Source: CAZTAO01 sp964611645 (GTDB lineage Bacteria > Armatimonadota > UBA5829). From it: 64,000 nucleotides of DNA. The stretch covers positions 1 to 64,000 of the forward strand of contig CAZTAO010000004.1 in the NCBI GenBank assembly GCA_964611645.1, read 5' to 3'. Of this stretch, positions 7,973-15,751 are shown in pieces. Positions within the stretch are counted from its first letter, which is position 1. Every line of letters begins with the position of its first letter. The notes beneath the pieces are model-generated. The model saw only the letters and a list, made by a program, of their open reading frames with translations, had not been told where the DNA came from and did no database searches. The translations under genes were made by a program, and so were the position numbers.

Positions 7973-9664
7973 ATGAACCCTGGAAACCGCGCTCTACTGA
8001 TCTCCGTTGCCGTGGCATGCCTGTGTTTTGTGGCAATCGCGGCACAAAGCAGACCATCCGGCCCGCCGATACCGAAGTCAAAGAAGATCCTTGGTTGGGC
8101 GTGCAATCGGGTGGATTCAGCATACCTCAGGCAGAACGTCCGCAGTCTGGAGAAACTGCCGATAGACGGAATAGTGATCAGCATATACGCCGACAATTGG
8201 ACGGGTCGGCGCACCGGTCAGGAGGAGCGGTGGTTTGGCCGAAAGCCCCTTCCAAAGAACGACTTCAGGCAGGTGGTGAGCGATCTCAAGGCGTCCAAAT
8301 CCAGGAAGCTCAAGGACAACTTCATCAATTTCGCGATAACCGCGCGCGGTGCAGCCGACGAGTCAGAAGGCACCCCAGGCTGGTTCGACCCCGATTGGTC
8401 GGTGATGGCGGAGAACGGAGCCACTGCAGCCTGGATAACCAAACAGGCCGGGTTCAAGGGCCTGTTCATGGATATCGAGGAGTACGAGGGAGGCCAGGGT
8501 AAGTGGAAGTATCCGTTCAACTACTACAAGTACGTTGAACTCACCGGCGACAAGTCGAGATCGTTTGCGCAATACGCCGAACAGGCCCAGAAGCGTGGCC
8601 GGGAGTTCATGAATGCCGTAACGGCGCAGTACCCGGACATCACCATCGTGGTAATCGGCCACACCGGCTGGGGCCGCAGCGATCTGCTCGATCCCTTCGT
8701 GAGGGGAATGCTCCAGGAGAAGGGCAGGGCAACGATAGTCGAAGGTGGCGAGCAGGGATACTCGATGATCACACACAGCGAGTTCAAGGGGCTGCGAGAG
8801 TCCGCCCTGGGCTACCACCAGGACCCTCTCTTCAAGCCTCTCAGACAGGCATTCGGAGTGTGGGTAGACCCGACTCCCGACCAATACGGCGGCTGGCACA
8901 CAGACCCCGCGGAGTTCCACAAGAACTACCGGACGCCCTCAGACCTGGAAAACACCCTCTACGCCGCCCTGACCGAATCGGACGAATATGTGTGGTTGTA
9001 TGTGTGGCATCCCGACGTCTGGTGGAATCCCGAGAACCGTCCCAACCCACTGATCCATCAGTGCAAGCTATGCCCGCACAAGGAAGTGCCTGTCCAGTAT
9101 CTGGATGCTCTGCGGAATGCGCGACAGCCCCACGATCTTGACTGGGTCCCGGAGTTTGCCCAGGACCGGTACGTGGTGTTCGATGACGCAGTGTTGGTAG
9201 AGGGAACCACCATCGGCCCCGGCAGCACTAACTTACTGAAGAACGGTGGTTTTGAGGCGTGGAGCGCGGGCTCCAGTGCCTCGCCGGATGCCTGGACGGC
9301 AAGCGGCCAGAACCCGCTAGTCACCCAGGACGTATCGCAGGTGAAGTCCGGAGCCAGTTCCGCTCGGCTGACCTCCACCCTTGTCCAGGCGCATGTGTTC
9401 TTCGATCAGCGGATTCCCGCAGCCAATCTGGCGGGGAAGACTGTGACCCTGGGAGCGTGGGTATGGTCACCAATCAGCGAGGCCGGTGACCTGCAGATAA
9501 TGGACTTTGTAGGCAGCACTCACGACATAGGCGCGTCAGGTTCCCACCCCGGCGACGGCCAATGGCAATGGCTAACAGCCACCAAGACAATCCGCCCGGA
9601 AGCCACAGGTGAGATATGCCTGAGGCTATCCGGCAGGATGCCGTTCATACGGGCGAAGAAATGA
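7973..9664 (+). CDS. secreted TIM-barrel-like protein with C-terminal CBM-like domain
   Basis: 563 residues from ATG 7973, with GGGAGG at 7961-7966. Residues 1-24 are a signal peptide. Residues 35-400 resemble a glycosidase TIM barrel: GWACNRVDS, DGIVISIYADNW, FINFAITARG, GLFMDIEEYEG, ITIVVIGHTGWG and VWLYVWHPDVWW look like successive strand ends, with DIEE a candidate acidic catalytic pair. From about residue 420, NLLKNGGFEAWS begins a jelly-roll of the CBM4/9 type. That module ends at RLSGRMPFIRAKK, without the usual final strand (…DDV.L), so the last strand may be missing. It is first in an operon with an amidohydrolase and a UroD-like protein. Substrate unknown, and the glycosidase assignment is inferred. 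Confidence 0.6.
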   Translation: MNPGNRALLISVAVACLCFVAIAAQSRPSGPPIPKSKKILGWACNRVDSAYLRQNVRSLEKLPIDGIVISIYADNWTGRRTGQEERWFGRKPLPKNDFRQVVSDLKASKSRKLKDNFINFAITARGAADESEGTPGWFDPDWSVMAENGATAAWITKQAGFKGLFMDIEEYEGGQGKWKYPFNYYKYVELTGDKSRSFAQYAEQAQKRGREFMNAVTAQYPDITIVVIGHTGWGRSDLLDPFVRGMLQEKGRATIVEGGEQGYSMITHSEFKGLRESALGYHQDPLFKPLRQAFGVWVDPTPDQYGGWHTDPAEFHKNYRTPSDLENTLYAALTESDEYVWLYVWHPDVWWNPENRPNPLIHQCKLCPHKEVPVQYLDALRNARQPHDLDWVPEFAQDRYVVFDDAVLVEGTTIGPGSTNLLKNGGFEAWSAGSSASPDAWTASGQNPLVTQDVSQVKSGASSARLTSTLVQAHVFFDQRIPAANLAGKTVTLGAWVWSPISEAGDLQIMDFVGSTHDIGASGSHPGDGQWQWLTATKTIRPEATGEICLRLSGRMPFIRAKK

Positions 9665-9692
9665 TCGTTAACGCGCGAATGTGAGGTAGACT

Positions 9693-10682
9693 ATGGATCT
9701 GGCTGCTTACGAAGTAGACAAAGACTTCTTTCTGAACGAACTCGACGACTTCGTTCCGGATCGCGTCTTCGATGCCCACTGCCACCTGTGGCGGGAAGAA
9801 CTGCTGGAGGGATTTACTCCGCCATCGGATGATTTTCCCGAAGATGTTGGCTATGAGGATTACTTGCGCCTGATAGACCAGATACACCCCGGGCGCGATG
9901 TCTCGGCCTTGTTTATCTCGGGAGGTATGACCACCAGGCAGAAGCTGGGCGCGTGCAATGAATGGGTGGCGAGCCAGTTCCCGAAGGGAAGGAACTGCCG
10001 GGGCCAGTTCTACGTAACCCCGCAGGACGACCCGGAGTGGGTCAGGCAAGAGGTGCGGCGGCTGGGGATGAGCGGCCTGAAGTGCTACCATCGTTGGGCC
10101 GACTGCACCCCCACCTGGCAGGCGGACATAGTAGACTATCTGCCCGAGCCGCTGATGAAGGTGGCGAATGAGGAGGGTTGGGCGATAACGCTGCACATGG
10201 TCAAGTCCAAGGCGGTGGCAGACCCCGGCAACCTGCACTGGATACACCACTACTGCGAAAGATATCCCAACATGAAGCTGATTCTTGCTCACGCGGGCCG
10301 CGGTTTCCAGCCGTCACACAACCTTGAGGGCCTGCCAAAGCTGGTGGGCCTGGAGAACCTCTACTTCGACAGCAGCGCCAACTGCGAGCCTGCGGCGATG
10401 GAGGTGATTATCCGGCTGTTTGGGCACGAGAAGCTGCTCTACGGGTCGGACTTCTACGTCAGCCACATGCGGGGGAGGTCTGTGGGGGTAGGCGACTCGT
10501 TCGTGTGGCTCTATGGTGACAACCCAGTCTGGGACGAGCTTCACCAGCAGGTCAAGCCGGTCCTCATCGGCCTTGAGCACCTGCGCGCGCTGAAGTGGGC
10601 GTGCTGGTCGACCGATCTCTCTGACAAGCAGGTCGAGGACATCTTCTGGTACAACGCCGCTGAGCTGTTTGGCCTTGATTGA
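9693..10682 (+). CDS. amidohydrolase-2 family metal-dependent hydrolase
   Basis: 329 residues, with no signal peptide. FDAHCHLW (about residues 27-34) gives the HxH metal ligands of the amidohydrolase TIM barrel. ITLHM, LILAHAGRGF and LLYGSDFY provide the further His and the conserved Asp. Enzymes of this group hydrolyse or decarboxylate small carbon substrates; the exact reaction cannot be read from sequence. It starts 28 bases after the TIM-barrel gene, with GTGAGG upstream, and 12 bases precede the next gene. The three probably act on one compound, the first outside and the other two inside the cell. Confidence 0.8.
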   Translation: MDLAAYEVDKDFFLNELDDFVPDRVFDAHCHLWREELLEGFTPPSDDFPEDVGYEDYLRLIDQIHPGRDVSALFISGGMTTRQKLGACNEWVASQFPKGRNCRGQFYVTPQDDPEWVRQEVRRLGMSGLKCYHRWADCTPTWQADIVDYLPEPLMKVANEEGWAITLHMVKSKAVADPGNLHWIHHYCERYPNMKLILAHAGRGFQPSHNLEGLPKLVGLENLYFDSSANCEPAAMEVIIRLFGHEKLLYGSDFYVSHMRGRSVGVGDSFVWLYGDNPVWDELHQQVKPVLIGLEHLRALKWACWSTDLSDKQVEDIFWYNAAELFGLD

Positions 10683-10694
10683 GACGACAGCACA

Positions 10695-11795
10695 GTGAAC
10701 CTCCGCGAGCGTTTCAACTCAACTATGCGCTTCCAACCGGCGGACAGGCCGCCTAATGTAGAGTTCGGCTACTGGGACGAGACTGTCGAAAGGTGGCGCG
10801 ACGAGGGCCTGCCTCCCGACGTCAAGCCCATCACCGGTTCCGGCCAGGATGACCCACTGGCGCGCCGCTTCGGCCTCGATATGCATTGGCTCGGGTGCAT
10901 ACTCGAGTTCAACAACAACGGTCCCATCCCTGCGTTCGAGCCTGAAGTCCTGGGGGAAGACGACACGACTGTCACGCAGCGAGGCGAGGATGGCATTGTG
11001 TCTCGCACCCCCAAGAGTGGGACGTCTGTCCCGCAATACGTCAGATTCCCGGTCGCCTCTCCACGGGACTTCGAGCAGCTCAGACTCCGATTCGACCCCA
11101 GTACTCCCGACAGATTCCCGGCCAACTGGCGGGACCTCGCGGAGGCATACGCCAACCGAGATCATCCGCTGGGCCTCAACATCAACGGCTTCTTCGGCCA
11201 GATGCGCAACTGGATGGGGTTTGAGAACCTGTCATTCGCCTATCACGACCAGCCCGATCTGGTGTCCGAGATGTGCGAGTTCTGGGCCGAATACAGCGTC
11301 GACATCTGCAACAGAGTGCTGGATGAGGTGGAAGTCGACTTCGTCCACTTCTGGGAAGACATGGCCTACAACAGCGGCTCGATGGTCTCTCCTGCCCACT
11401 TCCGCCGATTCATCCAGCCGGGCTATCGGAAAGTGATCGAATGCGCGCGGCGGAGAGGCGTGGAGACATTCATAGTGGATTCCGACGGGTATATCGCCGA
11501 CCTCATCCCGCTCTTCCTGGAATCCGGGGTGAATGCCATACTGCCGATGGAGATCGCGGCCGGCAACAACCTCCTCGCCATCAGAAAGCGCTATCCCGAA
11601 CTGCGAATGCTCGGCGGTATCGACAAACGCGCCCTGGCGATTGATTCCGCAGCTATCGAGGCTGAGTTGAGAGGTAACATCGCGCCGGTTCTGCATACCG
11701 GCGGATACATCCCCGCACTCGACCACCTCGTTCCCCCCAACGTCTCGCTGGAGAACTACAGGTTCTACCTGGAGCTGAAGCGCGAGTTGCTGTAG
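10695..11795 (+). CDS. uroporphyrinogen-decarboxylase-like (UroD/MtaA superfamily) protein
   Basis: 366 residues from a GTG start with no strong ribosome site, only 12 bases after the amidohydrolase stop. MNLRERFNSTMRFQPADRPP is the standard opening of the UroD-like family that includes corrinoid methyltransferases and many uncharacterised catabolic members. FVHFWEDMAYNSGSMVSP, LGGIDKRALA and HTGGYIPALDHLVPP are conserved segments of this branch. It is unlikely to be HemE: the context is catabolic and no haem gene is near. A methyltransferase would need a corrinoid protein, and none is seen in the window. The substrate is unknown. Confidence 0.8.
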   Translation: MNLRERFNSTMRFQPADRPPNVEFGYWDETVERWRDEGLPPDVKPITGSGQDDPLARRFGLDMHWLGCILEFNNNGPIPAFEPEVLGEDDTTVTQRGEDGIVSRTPKSGTSVPQYVRFPVASPRDFEQLRLRFDPSTPDRFPANWRDLAEAYANRDHPLGLNINGFFGQMRNWMGFENLSFAYHDQPDLVSEMCEFWAEYSVDICNRVLDEVEVDFVHFWEDMAYNSGSMVSPAHFRRFIQPGYRKVIECARRRGVETFIVDSDGYIADLIPLFLESGVNAILPMEIAAGNNLLAIRKRYPELRMLGGIDKRALAIDSAAIEAELRGNIAPVLHTGGYIPALDHLVPPNVSLENYRFYLELKRELL

Positions 11796-11811
11796 AGCAC
11801 CCTATTGGAGA

Positions 11812-11991
11812 GAGTTCAGTTCTGTGCGCACACCCAATCCGCTAGCCCTGAGTAGACGCGAGGCGCTGCCCTGAGCGGAGCGAAGGGAACGAGCGGCGTA
11901 TCGAAGGGCGATTCCTCTGTTGCCCGTGCTTCGATACGGTCTGCGGACCTACTCAGCACTAGCGGCACATTGTTCCCGCAGAACTGAACTC
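11812..11991. repeat. 180-base nested inverted repeat upstream of the sialidase array
   Basis: Three sets of arms face each other. Outer: GAGTTCAGTTCTG (11812-11824) with CAGAACTGAACTC (11979-11991), perfect. Middle: CCGCTAGCCCTGAGTAG (11839-11855) with 11949-11965, two mismatches in 17. Inner: CGTATCGAAG (11897-11906) with CTTCGATACG (11929-11938), perfect. GTTCCCGCAG at 11972-11981 is the core of the palindromes at 31358 and 43785. It may be a small non-autonomous element, or a structured RNA ending the upstream operon. Confidence 0.7.
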
Positions 11992-12010
11992 ACACCCCCA
12001 TTGCAGACGG

Positions 12011-12040
12011 TTGACTAGCCGTTGCGAAGAGGGGTACAAT
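12011..12040 (+). promoter_or_regulatory. sigma-70-type promoter of the sialidase-fold array
   Basis: TTGACT (12011-12016), an 18-base spacer and TACAAT (12035-12040). It lies 20 bases after the nested inverted repeat and about 49 bases before the first ATG. It is the only good promoter I see for the 19-kb array. Gene gaps inside the array are 4-44 bases. Confidence 0.7.
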
Positions 12041-12088
12041 CAGATAAGACTGATACTCTCAGCAGACTCTCCCCAAGGCGGTAAATCA

Positions 12089-13903
12089 ATGCGAATCTGT
12101 GTATTATTTGGCCTTTGTACCATTTTTGCGACCATGCTTGTCTCCCCCGGCTCAGCTAATTGGAAACGGCATACGGTGGAACAGACCAACGGCAAAGCCG
12201 CCCGCATCAAACTGCCGGCCCAGAGGCAGATTGTCACCGAGCAGTACAACGAGATCACCGGCGTGCCCTACATGGTCTACATTCCTGAGAAAGACCAGAT
12301 TCTCATGACCCTGGCCTACTACCAGCCTCACATGGCCGCGCTGATGAGCAGCAGCGACCGCGGCGAGACCTGGAGCAAGATCCGTTTTATGCGCGCGGAC
12401 GAGAAAGGCAACCCCACCCTGAGCTTCCAGACCGGCCTCAGCTATATGGGAGACGGCAAGATCATCACCGGCACCGGGTATATCAGCGAGGACTACGGCG
12501 AAACCTGGCCTATCCATCGGCCGGTGCAGTCCTGCTGGCCGGGCAAGGGCTTCTACGGCTGGGATCCTATACTCGTAGACAAAGACCCAAAGACCGGCAA
12601 GATCATCCGGCTGATAGTATCAGACTACCGGCAGGTTGACCCCGCTGCGCTCTACAGTTCGCAGGCCTCGGTCTTCTTCAGCGAGGACGAGGGCAAAACG
12701 TGGTCCCAGCCCGTGACCCCGCCGCAGTGGAAAGGTGTCAATGAAGTGGCATTTGTCCGCGCAAAGAATGGCGACCTCATCGCCGCCTGCCGCACGGACA
12801 ACTCCGAATGGTTCACCAGCAAAGGTATAGAGCTGGACCACTACTGCGGGCTGGCGACCTCAATATCCAAAGACGACGGCAAGACCTGGTCCCCCCTCAA
12901 CAGGCTCTATGACTGGGGAAGGCACCACCCGTGTATGGTGGTTATGCCAAGTGGCGATATCGTGCTGACCTATGTCGTGCGCCTGGGCTATGCGCGGGCG
13001 GATGACGGCTACCCTCAGTATGGGGTGGAGGCTGTTGTCAGCCAGGACAACGGCAAGACTTGGGACCTAGACCACAAATACATACTCTCAGCCTGGAAAG
13101 GCAACCGCAAGGGCGGGCCGAACGAGTGGTGGGCAAGCAGCCAGGCTACTTCGACCGTAGTCCTGCCGGATGGTTCTCTTATTACGGCCTTCGGCACCGG
13201 CTACCGCAGTGAGCCCAGAGCCTCGGACGGCATGCCGTCTCCGCGAGATGTGGGGGTTGTCCGCTGGCAATTAAACTACAAGGGACTGAACAAAGACAGG
13301 ACCATCTCCAAGTCCCCCTGGAACTCAGATAAACGCAACCAGTTTGAACTCACGCCGAGCGTGAAGCCTGCCGAGCAGCCGCAGGGGAAGATTAACCTTG
13401 TAACCCAGTCCGAAGACGCAAAGGTGACCGCCTCCAGCGGGAGCGCCGACGGCAGCGTTCTCCTGCAGAACCGCTACTTCCCTCCGGCTTCCCTGATGCT
13501 GGACAGCATTCCGGCGTGGGTCGAGGTTCGGTGGGACAAGCCCAAAACCATCAGTGAGATCGTGATCCATCCCGGAGAACCTACCCAGAGAATCCGCCCC
13601 AGCGGGGAGTGCGCGCCTGTGGCTTATAAGTTGCAGTACGATGCGTTGGGTATCTGGGTCGACGCCGTTCATCCGGTCAAGCAGACAATCGACGAGAAAT
13701 CCGCGAGGGCTGAAGATGGCGGCCTGGTCTTCACCCATATGTTCGCGCCCATCACTACCTCAGCCATCCGGCTCTACGTAACCGAAACCAACGACACCGG
13801 CAAGCGAGTGTCATCGCCCGACAAGGTCATAGTGGAGCCGGGCAAACTCTCCACCACCATTCGAGGCATTGAGGTATGGGGGAGCAGCCCTGTTGCCGAA
13901 TAG
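12089..13903 (+). CDS. secreted sialidase-fold (BNR/Asp-box) protein 1 with C-terminal discoidin-like domain
   Basis: 604 residues from ATG 12089, since the promoter at 12035-12040 excludes an earlier start. Signal peptide 1-23. Residues 25-425 form a six-bladed sialidase-type propeller with five Asp boxes: SSDRGETW, SEDYGETW, SEDEGKTW, SKDDGKTW and SQDNGKTW. Likely active-site positions by analogy with GH33 are the Glu in VNEVAFVR (E219), the Arg in AACRTD (R235), the motif GRHH (278-280 region) and the Arg in YVVR (R298). The usual N-terminal RIP arginine is absent; MVYIPEKD stands there. Residues 435-604 resemble an F5/8-type discoidin domain (WVEVRWDKPKTISEI to IRGIEVWG), likely glycan-binding. 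It is the first gene of the array. Confidence 0.85.
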   Translation: MRICVLFGLCTIFATMLVSPGSANWKRHTVEQTNGKAARIKLPAQRQIVTEQYNEITGVPYMVYIPEKDQILMTLAYYQPHMAALMSSSDRGETWSKIRFMRADEKGNPTLSFQTGLSYMGDGKIITGTGYISEDYGETWPIHRPVQSCWPGKGFYGWDPILVDKDPKTGKIIRLIVSDYRQVDPAALYSSQASVFFSEDEGKTWSQPVTPPQWKGVNEVAFVRAKNGDLIAACRTDNSEWFTSKGIELDHYCGLATSISKDDGKTWSPLNRLYDWGRHHPCMVVMPSGDIVLTYVVRLGYARADDGYPQYGVEAVVSQDNGKTWDLDHKYILSAWKGNRKGGPNEWWASSQATSTVVLPDGSLITAFGTGYRSEPRASDGMPSPRDVGVVRWQLNYKGLNKDRTISKSPWNSDKRNQFELTPSVKPAEQPQGKINLVTQSEDAKVTASSGSADGSVLLQNRYFPPASLMLDSIPAWVEVRWDKPKTISEIVIHPGEPTQRIRPSGECAPVAYKLQYDALGIWVDAVHPVKQTIDEKSARAEDGGLVFTHMFAPITTSAIRLYVTETNDTGKRVSSPDKVIVEPGKLSTTIRGIEVWGSSPVAE

Positions 13904-13924
13904 ACAGATGAGGAGTCCCAATTC

Positions 13925-15709
13925 ATGCGTTTCGCTCAAATAGCAGTCGTGTCGCTAGTTATGCTATCAACACTCGCAGTCTCTGCCGGGGCGGATTGGA
14001 AGGCCCACGTGGTCCAGCAGACCAATGGCAAGGCAACGCGTATCAAGCTGCCGGCTCAGATACAGATAGTCACCGAGCAGTTGAACGAGATCACGGGCGT
14101 GCCGTATATCCTGTATATGCCGGATAAGGACCTGCTGCTAATGACGTTTCATCGCGGACCGGAGGACCAGGCCGCGCTGATGACCAGCTCCGACAGGGGG
14201 GCGACCTGGACCAACCTCAGGTGGATGGGGCCGGACCAGAACGGCAACCCGCAAATGGGCTTCCAGACGGGCCTCAGCTATATGGGCGGGGGAAGAGTGA
14301 TCAGCAGCCGGGGCTATATGAGCGAAGATTATGGGCAGACCTGGACGGGATATCGACCCGTGCCCTCCGGCTGGAAAGATAAGCCACCCTACTCCTGGGA
14401 CCCGACGCTCATGGACCGCGACCCCAAGTCCGGCAAGGTTACCCGCATGACAGCCACGGACTGGCGCAGGGCCCAGGCCGACCAGGAATACTCGTCCACC
14501 GCCTCCATATTCTGGAGCATGGACGAGGGGCTGACCTGGTCCGAGCCGATTGAGCCGCCGCAGTGGAAGGGCGCGAACGAGGTGGCCCTTGTACGGGCGA
14601 AGAATGGTAACCTTGTCGCCGCCCTCCGTATGGATCCTCCGGAGCGATTCAGGGGTGGCATCGACCACTACTGCGGCTTGTCGACCTCCATATCAAAAGA
14701 CAACGGCAAGACATGGTCGCCGCTGAACCGGGTGTACGAGTGGGGTCGGCATCACCCTTGTATGGTAGTCATGCCCAGCGGCGAGATTGTGATGAGCTAT
14801 GTGGTGCGGCTTGGCTACAAACGGGCGGACGATGGGTTCCCGCAGTTTGGGGTTGAGGCGGTGGTCAGCAGGGACAACGGCAAGACCTGGGACCTGGACC
14901 ACAAGTACATTCTCTCCTCCTGGAAGGGCAACCACACCGGGCCGGATGAGTGGTGGGCCAGCAGCCAGGCGACCTCCACGGTTCTCCTGCCGGACGGGTC
15001 TCTGCTCACAGCCTACGGCACCGGCTATCGCGGCCTGCCTGTTCCTGGGGGCCAGTATTCCCCGCGCGATGTCGGTATCGTTCACTGGCAGTTGAACCAC
15101 AAGGGCCTGAACAAGACCAAAACCATACAAAATGCTCCCTGGGATTCCGACCTGCGAAACCAGTTCGACCCATCTGAAAAAGCCTCAGTTCCCGCCAAAG
15201 CGGACAGCACCGCCAACATTGCCACGTTCGAGTACGGCGCTAAGGCAACCTCATCGGCGACCAGTGGCGACCCGGCAGCAATACTCCACCATCCCTACCT
15301 GACTTCCGCAATGCTCCTCCTCACCACCACGCCTGGCTGGCTGGAAATCCGCTGGAATGAGCCGAAAACAATCAGCCGGATAGACGTCCTGGGTGGTGAA
15401 CCTACGCAGCGGGACAGGCCCAGCGGGGAGTGCGCGCCGATTGCCTACAACATTCAGTACGACACCCTCGGAGTATGGGTGGATGCGGTTCCGCCGGCCA
15501 GACATACTATCACGGACAGTTCTCCCAGGGATTCCAGGGGCGGCCTGGTCTTCACTCACAAGTTCCGCCCAGTCACAACCTCAGCCATTAGGCTATACGT
15601 AACCAAGACCAATGACACCGGCAAGCGGATGTCTTCGCCCGACAAAGTCACAGTAGAGCCCGGCAACCTCTCAACGGTCATCCGAGGCATAGAGGTTTTC
15701 GGGGAGTAG
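13925..15709 (+). CDS. secreted sialidase-fold protein 2 with C-terminal discoidin-like domain
   Basis: 594 residues, with the same plan as protein 1 and a gap of 21 bases. Signal peptide about 1-22, ending SAGA before DW. Five Asp boxes: SSDRGATW, SEDYGQTW, SMDEGLTW, SKDNGKTW and SRDNGKTW. The Glu of ANEVALVR, the GRHH motif and YVVR are kept. However, the segment that reads AACRTD in most copies is AALRMD here, so the Arg stays but its neighbours change, perhaps altering the pocket. Residues 425-594 form the discoidin-like module (WLEIRWNEPKTISRI to IRGIEVFGE). It is the closest relative of protein 1 in the array and probably arose by tandem duplication. Confidence 0.85.
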   Translation: MRFAQIAVVSLVMLSTLAVSAGADWKAHVVQQTNGKATRIKLPAQIQIVTEQLNEITGVPYILYMPDKDLLLMTFHRGPEDQAALMTSSDRGATWTNLRWMGPDQNGNPQMGFQTGLSYMGGGRVISSRGYMSEDYGQTWTGYRPVPSGWKDKPPYSWDPTLMDRDPKSGKVTRMTATDWRRAQADQEYSSTASIFWSMDEGLTWSEPIEPPQWKGANEVALVRAKNGNLVAALRMDPPERFRGGIDHYCGLSTSISKDNGKTWSPLNRVYEWGRHHPCMVVMPSGEIVMSYVVRLGYKRADDGFPQFGVEAVVSRDNGKTWDLDHKYILSSWKGNHTGPDEWWASSQATSTVLLPDGSLLTAYGTGYRGLPVPGGQYSPRDVGIVHWQLNHKGLNKTKTIQNAPWDSDLRNQFDPSEKASVPAKADSTANIATFEYGAKATSSATSGDPAAILHHPYLTSAMLLLTTTPGWLEIRWNEPKTISRIDVLGGEPTQRDRPSGECAPIAYNIQYDTLGVWVDAVPPARHTITDSSPRDSRGGLVFTHKFRPVTTSAIRLYVTKTNDTGKRMSSPDKVTVEPGNLSTVIRGIEVFGE

Positions 15710-15751
15710 CCACTTTTGCACACATCACACAATAGACGGAGGCGCATAGCT

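Noticed and set aside
10695..11795. HemE (true uroporphyrinogen decarboxylase)
   Set aside because: The family branch, its place behind an amidohydrolase and the absence of any haem gene point to a catabolic UroD-like member.
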